Below are positions 27,221 through 36,013 of a DNA stretch of 64,000 bases, in pieces (position 1 is the first letter of the stretch; each line of letters opens with the position of its first letter). The notes under the pieces are model-generated. The model saw only the letters and a list, made by a program, of their open reading frames with translations, had not been told where the DNA came from and ran no database searches. The position numbers and the translations under genes were made by a program. Origin of the DNA: Peteryoungia ipomoeae (GTDB lineage: Bacteria > Pseudomonadota > Alphaproteobacteria > Rhizobiales > Rhizobiaceae); contig NZ_STGV01000003.1 of assembly GCF_004912165.1 (NCBI RefSeq), positions 434,001 to 498,000 on the forward strand, in the 5' to 3' direction.

Positions 27221-28900
27221 TCAGCGCTCCCTGTGCGTATGGGGTCTTCGGATTCGGCCACGGCGCCAGACGCCGTCATCGGCCATCATATCGGTCAACA
27301 GACCCTCCCGCAGGCCACGATCGGCAACCCGCATGCGGTTTGACGGCCAGCGACGACGGATTGCCTCAAGAATGGCGCAGCCGGCAAGCACCAGATCGGC
27401 CCGATCCGGCCCGATGCAGGGATTGGCAGCCCGCCCGGCATAATCCCAGGAGAGCAGCTTGGCCTGCATGGCGGAGACCTCCTGATCCGACAGCCAGACA
27501 CCATCCACCTTGCGACGATCATAGCGCGGCAGATCAAGATGCACGCCGGCAAGCGTCGTCACCGTGCCGGAGGTGCCGATCAGGTGGAAATCCTCAGGAT
27601 AGCCATCCGCGCCCAAAGGCAGATCCGGGCATTCGAAGCGGGCCAGCATGCCGGCCACTTCCTGGATCATGTCCTCGAAGATCTGCGGTGTCACATCACG
27701 CCCGCCATGGCGCTCCGACAGCGTCACCACGCCAACCGGCAAGGAGGTCCAGTGAGTGATATGATTGGCAAGCCGGCTCGACCTGTTGTCGGCAATGCGG
27801 ATCACCGCGATCTCGGAAGAACCGCCGCCGATATCGAACAGCACGACCGAGCGGGCCTCGCGACCGACCAGCGAAGAACAACCCGAGACGGCCAGACGTG
27901 CCTCGGTTTCGCGATTGATGATTTCAAGCTCCAGTCCGGTCTCGACCCGGACGCGCTCCAGAAATCCTTCGCCATTCTCGGCAGCACGGCAGGCTTCCGT
28001 CGCAATCAGCCGCATGCGGCGGATCTCGCGCCCCGAAAGCTTGGAGGCGCAGATGCGCAGGGCATCAACCGCACGGTCCATCGCATCCTGGGACAGCTGG
28101 CCGGAGGCACCGAGCCCCTCGCCGAGCCGCACGATGCGCGAAAAGGCATCGACAACACGAAACTGTCCAGGGCGCGTTGGCTGGGCAATCAGCAGTCGGC
28201 AATTGTTGGTGCCAAGATCGAGCGCGGCGTAAAGATCATCCTGACCGCCCTCCTCGCCTGACCGCGCCCGCGATGGAGAGACGGGACGATCGATCCGACC
28301 TGTCGGTTGCGGGGCATGTGTGGGCGCGGCCACAGCAAGCGACGGCCTGGTCTTGCGGGCCACGGAGGCTGGCGGCTCGGAGCCGGCAAGCGGCCTGATA
28401 TGGCCGCCCTTGGCGGCCGCGCGCGCGCCGCCCCGGCGATTGCGGTTCCGCCTGCGCTTCTTGCCCGGCCGGTTTTCGCTATCGACACCGCCCGCTGCAT
28501 CGGACTTCAGCTCACCGGCGCCTGACGCACGGGTCAACCGTCCATCCTGCTCAGACGCGGTTGCGGCAGTCTCTCTTGCGCCGTGCTGATCGGTGGGACC
28601 TGAGCGCGGGTCTGGCGCGCCTTTTGCGAAGGCCGGGTCCTCTACGCCACCGGCATTCACGCCCGCCTTGCCGCGCCGGCGCCTTTTGCGCTTGCGCACG
28701 GGGCCATCGGAAAATGCTGTCGGGGAACGTCGGTCGGCGCCTGGCGTTGCCGCCAATGCTGCCGATGCGGACCCATCGACCCCCTTTGCCACGGGTGCCG
28801 ATTGCCTGCCCTTGCCGCGCCGACGGGAACCCCCGCCCTTGCGCTTGCCTGGCGACGCCCCGTCGTTCTTCGGCTGTCCGCCGCGATCAGGGTCTGTCAC
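27221..28900 (-). CDS. Ppx/GppA family phosphatase with long basic N-terminal extension
   Basis: 559 residues from GTG 28900, which has GGAAG 6 bp upstream; the longer ATG reading starts in sequence shared with the tRNA leader. The first 220 residues are low complexity with Lys/Arg clusters ([37 protein letters not shown]), probably disordered and able to bind nucleic acid. The catalytic part begins [16 protein letters not shown] and has the actin-like phosphate loops ([23 protein letters not shown]). Family members hydrolyse polyphosphate or the pppGpp gamma phosphate; which one is unclear. It is cotranscribed with rlmE. Confidence 0.87.
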   Translation of the reverse strand: MTDPDRGGQPKNDGASPGKRKGGGSRRRGKGRQSAPVAKGVDGSASAALAATPGADRRSPTAFSDGPVRKRKRRRRGKAGVNAGGVEDPAFAKGAPDPRSGPTDQHGARETAATASEQDGRLTRASGAGELKSDAAGGVDSENRPGKKRRRNRNRRGGARAAAKGGHIRPLAGSEPPASVARKTRPSLAVAAPTHAPQPTGRIDRPVSPSRARSGEEGGQDDLYAALDLGTNNCRLLIAQPTRPGQFRVVDAFSRIVRLGEGLGASGQLSQDAMDRAVDALRICASKLSGREIRRMRLIATEACRAAENGEGFLERVRVETGLELEIINRETEARLAVSGCSSLVGREARSVVLFDIGGGSSEIAVIRIADNRSSRLANHITHWTSLPVGVVTLSERHGGRDVTPQIFEDMIQEVAGMLARFECPDLPLGADGYPEDFHLIGTSGTVTTLAGVHLDLPRYDRRKVDGVWLSDQEVSAMQAKLLSWDYAGRAANPCIGPDRADLVLAGCAILEAIRRRWPSNRMRVADRGLREGLLTDMMADDGVWRRGRIRRPHTHRER

Positions 28901-29114
28901 TGAAGTCTTCCATCGCACCGCGCAACGCGCCTTAACCGCCGCATGCCGCTGGTGCATCATTCGTTTCGTTGGCAAAAGCATAACAGCGCAACTCCCTTGC
29001 GCCAAACGGTTTTTCGAAGAGATGACGCAAGAAGATCCGTGGGGCCGCACGCCTATGGAGCTGCCGGCGATTGGCGCCGAGATACGATCATGTCATTTTT
29101 TTGAAATTCGGCCT

Positions 29115-29142
29115 TTGCAACGCAGAAGCTTTTGGCTATAAG
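29115..29142 (+). promoter_or_regulatory. Probable tRNA-Gln promoter
   Basis: TTGCAA at 29115-29120 and TATAAG at 29137-29142 (or CTATAA at 29136) with a 16-bp spacer, 33 bp before the tRNA. The remaining 28901-29114 stretch should hold the divergent Ppx/GppA promoter, but I cannot pinpoint it. Confidence 0.5.
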
Positions 29143-29174
29143 CCCGCTCACCGATCGCCGCGGCGATACCCTGG

Positions 29175-29248
29175 TGGGGAATAGTTCAACGGTAGAACGA
29201 CGGACTCTGACTCCGTTAATCTTGGTTCGAATCCAGGTTCCCCAGCCA
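29175..29248 (+). tRNA. tRNA-Gln (anticodon CTG)
   Basis: A complete cloverleaf can be drawn. The acceptor stem is TGGGGAA with TTCCCCA, the D arm GTTC-AACGGTA-GAAC, and the anticodon arm ACGGA-CTCTGAC-TCCGT with CTG in the centre. The T arm is CTTGG-TTCGAAT-CCAGG, then discriminator G and an encoded CCA end. A T-rich run follows at 29252-29257. Confidence 0.95.
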
Positions 29249-29595
29249 ACTTTTTTCTCCACATTTTCTTCTATCGACGCCGAAGGCGACCGGAGCAGTT
29301 GTCCGAACACGTGTCCGGACCACGCCGAACCTGGGTAAACGTCCGGATGCCCTCAATATCAGCGGTTTTCTCCGCATCGCTCGCTGCGCGTCCCGATCGG
29401 GCTGATTCGGACCTTTGGCTGACGCCTTAGGCCTCGATCGTCCCGTTCGGTTCGATTTTGCGCGATCACCCGGCAGTGCCCCCGACAGGGATGTGTCACA
29501 CCGCAAAAGGCCCTTCGATGGGCGATTGATGGAAGCGTCCATGGCAAAGGCGGGGCCGCTCTTAGCTCCCCGCCGTGTTGACCGTGGTGGATGGG
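29249..29595. other. Gene-free interval after tRNA-Gln
   Basis: No convincing gene. It starts with CTTTTTTCTCC, probably the tRNA transcript end. GTCCG-aacacgtgtc-CGGAC (29301-29320), with an ACACGTGT core, is a small inverted repeat. The right end holds the terminator of the SDR gene. I looked for a repeat of the tRNA 3' end as a sign of integration and found none. Confidence 0.6.
29549..29574 (-). terminator. Terminator of the minus-strand catabolic operon
   Basis: GGCGGGG-N12-CCCCGCC, 22 bp beyond the SDR stop, followed on the minus strand by TTTGCC. The stem is strong and the T-run weak. Confidence 0.6.
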
Positions 29596-30381
29596 TCAGG
29601 ACATGATCAGTCCGCCATCGACGTTGATAGTTTGGCCGGTAATATAGGCCGCATCGGCTGAGGCCAGGAATGCGACAAGGGCGGCGACTTCGGCCGGAGT
29701 GCCGGCGCGGCCCATCGGAATGCCTTCGACCCATTCCTTCATCAACTCGCCCGGACCGTATTCGCCGAGCATCTTGCCCCAGACGCGGTCGTTGTAGTCC
29801 CACATTTCGGTGTGGATGATGCCGGGGCAGATGGCATTGACCGTGATGCCTTCCTTCGCCAGTTCCTTGGCAAGGCTCTGGGTCAGGCCGACGACACCGA
29901 ATTTCGAGGCGGCATAATGGGGCGTGTAGATGAAACCCTGACGGGCCTGGCCGGATGCCGTGTTGATCAGCCGTCCCTTGATGCCGTTTGACCGGAAGCG
30001 CGCAATCGCTTCCTGGCAGCAGAGGAAAACACCCTTTGTGTTGACGTCGAGGTTGAGATCCCACTCGCGTTCGCTCAAATCCTCGACCTTGGCGATGGTG
30101 ATGACGCCGGCATTCTGGACCGAGACATTGAGCGGACCGAGACGGGCTTCCGCCTCCCCATAGGCTTCGCGGACGGCGGAGGCGTTCGTGACGTCGAGCT
30201 GCAGCCCGAACACGTCTGCGCCCGTGTCATCGGCCAGCCGACGCGCCACTTCGCTGGTATCGGCCTCGATCGCGGCGATTGCGACCTTCGCCCCCTCTTC
30301 GGCGAAGCGGCGGGCGATACCGAGGCCAATCCCCTTGTTGCCACCGGTGACAAAGACGGCCTGTCCGACAAAACGCTGCAT
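29596..30381 (-). CDS. SDR family dehydrogenase of the sugar/polyol cluster
   Basis: 261 residues, a classical short-chain dehydrogenase. The cofactor loop is TGGNKGIGLG, the NAG motif is in QNAGVITIAK, the catalytic Ser lies in NTASGQARQ and the YxxxK pair in HYAASK. The C-terminal part has CPGIIHTEMWD and ends ITGQTINVDGGLIMS. It probably oxidises a polyol or sugar alcohol with NAD(P). It is the last gene of a minus-strand operon with a SorC regulator, FGGY kinase and split transketolase. The exact substrate is unknown. Confidence 0.9.
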   Translation of the reverse strand: MQRFVGQAVFVTGGNKGIGLGIARRFAEEGAKVAIAAIEADTSEVARRLADDTGADVFGLQLDVTNASAVREAYGEAEARLGPLNVSVQNAGVITIAKVEDLSEREWDLNLDVNTKGVFLCCQEAIARFRSNGIKGRLINTASGQARQGFIYTPHYAASKFGVVGLTQSLAKELAKEGITVNAICPGIIHTEMWDYNDRVWGKMLGEYGPGELMKEWVEGIPMGRAGTPAEVAALVAFLASADAAYITGQTINVDGGLIMS

Positions 30382-30432
30382 GGTCTACTCCTCAATAGGC
30401 AGCCGATCAGACCCTCGCCCCGGATTGGACGT

Positions 30433-31383
30433 TCAGGCTGTCAGTCGGGCTGCGGTAAATTTATCCGTGACGAGCACGTCGATGATGCCCATCCTCAGGG
30501 CACCGGCGATTGCCTCGGTCTTCGATTCGCCTCCCGCCAACGCGATCACGCGGTCCGCCTTGCGCAGGTCCTCGAGCGAAATGCCAATGACGCGTTCGTT
30601 CAGCGGCGTTTCAACCGGCTTGCCGTCCCGATCGTAGAAGCGGAACGAAATCTCGCCCACGGCACCCGCATCGTGCAACATCGCCATCTCCTGGCGTGAG
30701 AAGACGTTGCCGGAGCGGGCCAGGAGTTCCGACGGCTCAACGGCGCCGATGCCGATGATGGCGAGGCTCAAGCGGCCGAAGAGATCCATCGTTCCACGGA
30801 CAACGGGGTCGGCCAGCATCACGAGCTTTGCCTCGCGGGAGGAGGTAATGCCCTGGACGAGCAGCAATCGCGGTTCGCCGCCGGTCAATTTTGCCAGCCG
30901 TGCCGTCAGCTGGGTTGCATGCGTCTGGACCGAGGCTTCCCCCATGCCGCCGAGGATCTGCACGATATACTTGGCGCGGCCGGACTTCAGCGGGTGAATG
31001 TTGTCGACCATGCGCAGGATGGTCTGGCTCCAGCTGGAGACGCCGATGATTTCGTCCTGCTGCAGCGTCACCTCGACGAAATGCGCTGCCGCCTCGCCGA
31101 TGCGCGCCATGATCGCGCCGTCGCGATCCTCCGAACAGTCGATCACGATTGCCTCGGTCAGGCCGTAGCGTTCGCGGAGGCCGGTTTCCAGATCGGCGAA
31201 GGTGCCAGGCGGCGGAATGATCGTCGTGCGGACGATCCCCTCCATCTCGGCGCGCTTGAGCATCCGGGATACCGTTGCCTGCGACATGTGCATGATCTCT
31301 GCGATCTCTGCCTGTCGCTTGCCCTCGGCGTGATACATCTGCGCGACGCGGGCGATAAGTCGAAGCTCGTTGAGACGTCCCAT
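30433..31383 (-). CDS. SorC/DeoR-type sugar-binding transcriptional regulator
   Basis: 316 residues from ATG 31383, which has GGAGGG 3 bp upstream; an upstream ATG at 31413 would translate the operator palindrome. The N-terminal helix-turn-helix is RQAEIAEIMHMSQATVSRML. The rest is the SorC sugar-binding domain (GVSSWSQTILRMV, then VQILGGMGEASVQTHA and ALAGGESKTEAIAGAL), which senses a phosphorylated sugar in known members such as SorC, DeoR-like CggR and EryD. It lies between the kinase and SDR genes and next to a perfect palindrome, so it probably controls this cluster and itself. Confidence 0.9.
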   Translation of the reverse strand: MGRLNELRLIARVAQMYHAEGKRQAEIAEIMHMSQATVSRMLKRAEMEGIVRTTIIPPPGTFADLETGLRERYGLTEAIVIDCSEDRDGAIMARIGEAAAHFVEVTLQQDEIIGVSSWSQTILRMVDNIHPLKSGRAKYIVQILGGMGEASVQTHATQLTARLAKLTGGEPRLLLVQGITSSREAKLVMLADPVVRGTMDLFGRLSLAIIGIGAVEPSELLARSGNVFSRQEMAMLHDAGAVGEISFRFYDRDGKPVETPLNERVIGISLEDLRKADRVIALAGGESKTEAIAGALRMGIIDVLVTDKFTAARLTA

Positions 31384-31395
31384 GAACCCTCCGGT

Positions 31396-31415
31396 GGGTG
31401 AATTTTTATTCACCC
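31396..31415. promoter_or_regulatory. Palindromic operator before the SorC-type regulator gene
   Basis: GGGTGAAT-tttt-ATTCACCC is a perfect 20-bp palindrome 12 bp upstream of the regulator start, overlapping the last codons of the kinase gene. Its core TGAAT-N4-ATTCA recurs in variant form at 34736 and 34876, in the divergent promoter of the cluster. Confidence 0.7.
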
Positions 31416-32875
31416 ATAGAGGATGTCATTGATACCGTCGAGCGGAAGATTGCGTCTTGCCATGTGGAGATGCGTTCGGTTGTATCGGTCGGTTTCGGCG
31501 CCAGAACCTCCGTCTTTCGCGGCAGCATTCTCACGGCGTCGAGATCAGCCCACAGACCGAGCGTCAGGCCGGCGAGATAGGCCGCCCCGAGCGCAGAGGC
31601 TTCCGCCGCCTCGCACTGGATGACGGGATGCGCAAGCATGTCGGCAACGCACTGCATGAGGAAGGCATTCTTGCTCGGTCCACCATCGACGAACAATCGC
31701 CCGAGCGGTGCCGGTGACTGCGAGGCCATGGCCTTGAACACGTCATGCACCTGAAAGGCGATGGAATCTGTGACGGCGCGTGCCATCTGCGCCCGGGTGG
31801 TGTTGAAGGTTATACCCGAAAACAGCGCCCGTGCGTCCGCGTGCCAATAGGGTGCACCGAGGCCGACGAAAGCGGGGACGAAGCCCGGCCCCTGCGGTTC
31901 TGCTGTCTCCGCGAGATCGATCAACGCCCGGACATCGGGCAGTCCGAGGATATTGACCATCCAGGGCAGCGAGGCGGCCGAAACCAGAATATTGCCTTCA
32001 AAGGCATAGGTCGGCTTACCACCGAGCGACCAGGCAATCGTCGTGGTGATGCCGCTTTGAGGCGCGATGAAGTGCGGCAGGGTCGTCATGATCGATGAGC
32101 CGGTGCCGAAGGTGACCTTGCCGTCACCGGGCTCAAAGGCGCCATGGCCGAAAAGCGCTGCGTGGCTGTCTCCGATGGCGGCGGCAATCGGGATGCCGTC
32201 GGCGAGGCCGGGGACATCAAGCGTTACGCCGAAACGGGATGCGCTGTCGCGGACCTCCGGCAGATAGGCTTTCGGTACTCCAAAGAGATCGCAGAGCTCA
32301 TCGCTCCAGACATTTCTGTTCAGATCGAGCAGCTGGCTTCGCGCCGCATTGGATGCATCGCAGGCATGGGTTTTGCCGCCGGTAAAGCAATGTATGAGCC
32401 AGGAATCGACCGTGCCGAGCCGCAGCGGGCGGCCACTCGGGGCACGATCGAGCAGCCATTTCATTTTGGGACCGGGGAACATGGGATCGATGGGCAGGCC
32501 GGTGAGCGCCTCGACGCGCGCAGAATGACCGGCCGCGTTGAGTTCGGCACAGACAGGCGCGCTGCGGCGGCACTGCCAGCTGACGACCGGACCGAGCGGC
32601 TTTCCGGTTTCACCATCCCAGATCGTTACCGATTCGCGCTGGTTCGAGATCGCGATCCCCGCAATGGTCACGTCAGAGGCGGCGGCGAGACAGGCAGCAA
32701 TCGCTTCCAGCACGGACTGCCAGACACGATCGGGATCCTGTTCCACCCAGCCCGGTTGCGGATGGGAGATGCCGACGGGGGAAGACCCTCGGGCCAGGAT
32801 CTCCCCCTTGGAGGAGACGAGCACGGCCTTCGAGTTCGTGGTTCCCTGATCGATCGCGAGGATGGCGGTGGTCAT
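31406..32875 (-). CDS. FGGY family carbohydrate kinase, glycerol-kinase-like
   Basis: 489 residues from ATG 32875 (GGAG upstream). The N-terminal phosphate loop is LAIDQGTTNSKAVL; IAISNQRESVTIWD and VVSWQCRRS follow as in glycerol kinases. The C-terminal domain has the second ATP-binding elements FGTGSSIMTTL and FVDGGPSKNAFLMQ. FGGY enzymes phosphorylate glycerol, erythritol, xylulose, ribulose, apulose and similar sugars. Here it is flanked by a two-subunit transketolase and a SorC regulator, so a ketose or polyol is more likely than glycerol. The specificity cannot be fixed by eye. Confidence 0.88.
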   Translation of the reverse strand: MTTAILAIDQGTTNSKAVLVSSKGEILARGSSPVGISHPQPGWVEQDPDRVWQSVLEAIAACLAAASDVTIAGIAISNQRESVTIWDGETGKPLGPVVSWQCRRSAPVCAELNAAGHSARVEALTGLPIDPMFPGPKMKWLLDRAPSGRPLRLGTVDSWLIHCFTGGKTHACDASNAARSQLLDLNRNVWSDELCDLFGVPKAYLPEVRDSASRFGVTLDVPGLADGIPIAAAIGDSHAALFGHGAFEPGDGKVTFGTGSSIMTTLPHFIAPQSGITTTIAWSLGGKPTYAFEGNILVSAASLPWMVNILGLPDVRALIDLAETAEPQGPGFVPAFVGLGAPYWHADARALFSGITFNTTRAQMARAVTDSIAFQVHDVFKAMASQSPAPLGRLFVDGGPSKNAFLMQCVADMLAHPVIQCEAAEASALGAAYLAGLTLGLWADLDAVRMLPRKTEVLAPKPTDTTERISTWQDAIFRSTVSMTSSMGE

Positions 32876-32896
32876 GTGGGCTCCGGATGTTGGCAA

Positions 32897-32922
32897 ATGC
32901 CGCCGGACTTCATCGGCGGCAT
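32897..32922. repeat. Intra-operon stem-loop between transketolase and kinase genes
   Basis: ATGCCGCCG-N8-CGGCGGCAT, a 9-bp perfect stem in the 69-bp gap. It could reduce read-through into the kinase or protect the transketolase mRNA end. There is no T-run. Confidence 0.5.
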
Positions 32923-32944
32923 CCAAGATATGGTTCCGCAGCCG

Positions 32945-33913
32945 TCAGCCACGAGCGCCCTTGCGCGCCAGCAGTTCTTCTGCCGCCGTCGCCATGGCTT
33001 CCGGTGCCATACCGAATTCGTCGAGCAGGAACTCGGCCGATCCAGTCGGCGCGAAGATACCAGGCACACCCAGGATCTTCATCGGCACAGGGGCTTCCGC
33101 CACGACGACTTCGGCGACAGCCGAACCGAGACCACCATAGACCGAATGCTCCTCGGCCGTCAGGATGGCGCCCGTTTCGCGCGCTGCAGCAACAATGCTG
33201 TCAACGTCGATCGGTCGCACGGTCGCCATGTTGAGTACGCGCGCCTCGATGCCGCGGGCAGCAAGGATAGCGGCCGCCTTCATGGCGCGGTGGGTCAAGG
33301 TGCCATTGGCAATCAGGGTAACCGCATCACCGTCACGCAGGAGGTTGGCCTTTCCGGGCTCGAACACATGCCCCGCAGGAAGCAGGTCCGGCACGCCAAC
33401 GCGCGACAGGCGCAGGAAGACCGGGCCTTCGTAGCGTGCGGCCCATTCAACGGCGGCTGCCGTCTCGATCGAGTCACAGGGCGCGATCACCGGGAGATTG
33501 GGCAGCACCCGCATCCAGGCGAAATCCTCGATCGAGTGATGTGTCGGGCCGAGCTCGCCATAGGCCATGCCCGAGGAGATACCCACCAGCTTCACATTGG
33601 CGTTCGAATAGGCGATGTCGGCCTTGACCTGTTCGAGCGAGCGCCCCGTCAGGAAGCAGGAGGCGCCGCAGACGAAAGGCAACAGGCCGCCATTTGCAAG
33701 GCCGGCGCCGACGCCGACCATGTTCTGTTCGGCAATACCGACATTCACCAGCCGTTCCGGCCATTTCGACTTGAAGCCACCGAGCTTGGAGGAGCCGACG
33801 GAGTCGTTGCAGACGGCGACGACCTTGGGGTTTTCGGCACCGAGGCGCTCAAGCACGGAAACGAAGGCGTCACGGCAGTCATGCAGTTTTTCGGTCATGG
33901 TCACGGCATTCAT
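32945..33913 (-). CDS. Transketolase C-terminal subunit
   Basis: 322 residues from ATG 33913, with GGAGG 7 bp upstream; a GTG at 33916 is directly adjacent and also possible. It contains the pyrimidine-binding domain (VNVGIAEQNMVGVGAGLA, with the catalytic Glu) and the C-terminal domain (VLNMATVRPIDVDSIV, then LTAEEHSVYGGLGSAVAEV). It is therefore the second half of a transketolase split into two proteins, like DXS/AptB-type and archaeal-style enzymes. Its start overlaps the stop of the partner gene, implying a 1:1 heteromer. Confidence 0.9.
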   Translation of the reverse strand: MNAVTMTEKLHDCRDAFVSVLERLGAENPKVVAVCNDSVGSSKLGGFKSKWPERLVNVGIAEQNMVGVGAGLANGGLLPFVCGASCFLTGRSLEQVKADIAYSNANVKLVGISSGMAYGELGPTHHSIEDFAWMRVLPNLPVIAPCDSIETAAAVEWAARYEGPVFLRLSRVGVPDLLPAGHVFEPGKANLLRDGDAVTLIANGTLTHRAMKAAAILAARGIEARVLNMATVRPIDVDSIVAAARETGAILTAEEHSVYGGLGSAVAEVVVAEAPVPMKILGVPGIFAPTGSAEFLLDEFGMAPEAMATAAEELLARKGARG

Positions 33914-34722
33914 CACAGCACCTCCGCGAGCTCGGCCAGGGCAATCTGGTATTGTTCGGCATTCGGCACCTTGTGATGCCAGTCCACCCTGTCCTGCATG
34001 AAGGAAATGCCGTGCCCCTTGTTGGTGTGGGCGACGATGCAGTGGGGACGACCGGAGCGATGCTGCAAGGCCGGCACGATTTCGGCCATGGCGTTGCCGT
34101 TGATCTCCGTCACCTCCCAGCCGAAGGCCTGAAGCTTCGAGCCGAACGGCGCCATGTTGTTGGTATCACTGAGGGCCGCCCCCTGCTGGAAGCGATTGTG
34201 ATCGATGATCAGCGTGAGATTATCGAGACCGAACTGGGCGGCCGAGGAAATGGCTTCCCAATTGGAGCCTTCCTGCATTTCGCCGTCACCGGTCAGAACA
34301 TAGGTGTGATAGGCAGCACCTGTCAGCTTGGCCGCCTTTGCCATGCCGACCGCAACGGGCAGCCCATGGCCGAGAGGCCCGGTATTGGTCTCGACGCCCG
34401 GCACCTTGTTGCAGTTCGGGTGCCCGTTGAGACGCGAATGCGGCTTCAGGAAGGTCGAAAGCTCCTCCTCGGGGAAGAAGCCGCGCTTCGCCAGCGTCAC
34501 ATAAAACGCCAGGGCGACATGGCCCTTCGACAACACGAAACGATCACGCTCCGGATGCTTCGGCTGGTCTGGCCAGACCCTCAGGACCTGAAAATACAGC
34601 GCCGTCAGGATGTCGATCGCCGACATCTCGCCGCCGATATGGCCAGCGCCCGCTTCGTAAACCGCCTGAAGATCGCGAAGGCGTATCTGCCTCGCAATGC
34701 GGTCGAGATCATTCGGCTGCAT
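33913..34722 (-). CDS. Transketolase N-terminal (thiamine-diphosphate-binding) subunit
   Basis: 269 residues. It has AGAGHIGGEMSAIDILTAL near the start, the invariant KGHVALAFY, GPLGHGLPVAVGMA, and the thiamine diphosphate/magnesium motif TGDGEMQEGSNWEA ending in the IDHNRFQ region. This is the complete PP domain of a split transketolase. The ThDP enzyme transfers two-carbon ketol units between sugar phosphates. It is the first gene of the minus-strand operon, immediately behind the divergent regulatory region, so it may be the committed cleavage step after the kinase. Confidence 0.9.
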   Translation of the reverse strand: MQPNDLDRIARQIRLRDLQAVYEAGAGHIGGEMSAIDILTALYFQVLRVWPDQPKHPERDRFVLSKGHVALAFYVTLAKRGFFPEEELSTFLKPHSRLNGHPNCNKVPGVETNTGPLGHGLPVAVGMAKAAKLTGAAYHTYVLTGDGEMQEGSNWEAISSAAQFGLDNLTLIIDHNRFQQGAALSDTNNMAPFGSKLQAFGWEVTEINGNAMAEIVPALQHRSGRPHCIVAHTNKGHGISFMQDRVDWHHKVPNAEQYQIALAELAEVL

Positions 34723-34735
34723 GGAAACCTCATTG

Positions 34736-34749
34736 TGAATAAATATACT
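34736..34749. promoter_or_regulatory. SorC-type operator half, transketolase side
   Basis: TGAAT-aaat-ATACT, 13 bp upstream of the transketolase start on the minus strand. It matches the core of the palindrome at 31399-31412 and the site at 34876-34889. Confidence 0.5.
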
Positions 34750-34875
34750 CTACGTCATATAATTGCATTCTGTCCGTGACTGTCAAGCTGGAGACGTGAA
34801 ATTAAATCTCCCGATCGCCACAGATGTGCAGTTGACAGCTGAATGATGCCTAGGTTACGAATTTACAGACATCAA

Positions 34876-34889
34876 TGAATATTTATACT
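34876..34889. promoter_or_regulatory. SorC-type operator half, transporter side
   Basis: TGAAT-attt-ATACT, 37 bp upstream of the permease start. With the copy at 34736 it brackets the 204-bp divergent promoter region (34723-34926); their starts are exactly 140 bp apart, compatible with a repressor bridging both sites. Confidence 0.5.
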
Positions 34890-34926
34890 ATGTCGTGTTC
34901 GGCAGGTAGCAGCATGGGAGGAGTGC

Positions 34927-35901
34927 ATGTCGGTGTCAGCGACAGACCAGGATCGCGGTGCAGGCGTAAATGCGCTGGCGGCGTTGAGAGGAACGACAGG
35001 CCCCCTGATCGGCCTCATTCTCTTGTGCCTCTTCCTCTCGTTTGCCACTGACAAGTTTATGTCGGCGCGCAACCTGCTCAATATTCTCGACCAGATCACG
35101 GTTCTCGGGATCATGGCGGTCGGCATGACCATGGTGATCCTGATCGGTGGCATCGACCTCGCCGTCGGCTCGGTTCTGGCCCTCACCATGATGGTGATGG
35201 GTTATCTCGCCAACCAGGTCGGCCTGCCCCTGCCCGTCGGCATCCTGCTTGCTCTCGTTGTGGCTGCAGCAACAGGCGCGGTCTCCGGATTGCTCATCAC
35301 TGCGCTCGGGGTGCCAGCTTTCATTGCGACGCTCGCGATGATGTCGGTCGCTCGCGGACTTGCAAACATGATCACCGACGGCCAGCAAATCGTCGGCTTC
35401 CCCTCCTGGTTCAGCTTGCTTGCCTATACCCGCTTTGGCGGTTTCCTGACGCTGACCGTGGCCGTGATGCTTGTCGTCTTCGTGCTCGGCTGGCTCTACC
35501 TGCGCTACACGACAGGCGGACGCTCGCTCTATGCAATCGGCGGCAATCAGGAAGTCGCCCGCCTCGCCGGCATCAACGTCAACCTCTACACAATCGGCGT
35601 TTATGTCGTCTCCGGCCTGCTCGCCGGGCTTGCGGGCATCGTACTTGCCATGCGGCTCGACTCCGTTCAGCCGACGGCCGGCGTGTCGTACGAACTGGAT
35701 ACGATCGCAGCCGTCGTCATTGGCGGAACAAGCCTGAGCGGCGGCAAGGGCGGCATTCTCGGCACCATCATCGGCGTGCTGATCATCGGTGTCTTGCGCA
35801 ATGGTCTGAACCTTCTCGGTGTCTCGCCCTTTACGCAGGCCGTCGTGATCGGCGTCGTCATCGCCCTTGCAGTCGCAGCCGAAGCCATCAAGAGGAAGTG
35901 A
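34927..35901 (+). CDS. ABC transporter permease, ribose/monosaccharide type
   Basis: 324 residues from ATG 34927 behind GGGAGGAG. It is very hydrophobic with about ten membrane segments. Family motifs include IGGIDLAVGSVLAL, LYAIGGNQEVARLAGI and TLSGGKG-like TSLSGGKGGILG, all of the RbsC/BPD_transp_2 class. It forms the channel of an importer with the binding protein and ATPase encoded just downstream. It is the first gene of the plus-strand operon, divergent from the transketolase operon across the two operator-like sites. The substrate is likely a small sugar or polyol. Confidence 0.92.
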   Translation: MSVSATDQDRGAGVNALAALRGTTGPLIGLILLCLFLSFATDKFMSARNLLNILDQITVLGIMAVGMTMVILIGGIDLAVGSVLALTMMVMGYLANQVGLPLPVGILLALVVAAATGAVSGLLITALGVPAFIATLAMMSVARGLANMITDGQQIVGFPSWFSLLAYTRFGGFLTLTVAVMLVVFVLGWLYLRYTTGGRSLYAIGGNQEVARLAGINVNLYTIGVYVVSGLLAGLAGIVLAMRLDSVQPTAGVSYELDTIAAVVIGGTSLSGGKGGILGTIIGVLIIGVLRNGLNLLGVSPFTQAVVIGVVIALAVAAEAIKRK

Positions 35902-36013
35902 TGCTTCGGGTCAGTTTGGCGGCCTAGCCGCCAGTTCAATGCCCGGCGTGTGCCTGGCAAAACGTCGGTCCTGCGATGGTAGCAGGGTCCCGAAACAACG
36001 GAGGAGATCTACC

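Noticed and set aside
29175-29595. tRNA-Gln as an integration site of a mobile element
   Set aside because: No repeat of the tRNA 3' end and no integrase were found nearby. The following genes look like a normal catabolic operon.
29216-30064. A minus-strand frame overlapping tRNA-Gln and the SDR gene
   Set aside because: It runs through the tRNA and shares sequence with the SDR in another frame; only the SDR and tRNA have support.
31406-32875. Glycerol kinase (glpK)
   Set aside because: The motifs are glycerol-kinase-like, but there is no glycerol facilitator or glycerol-3-phosphate dehydrogenase nearby, and the operon contains transketolase subunits, a sugar transporter and a SorC regulator.
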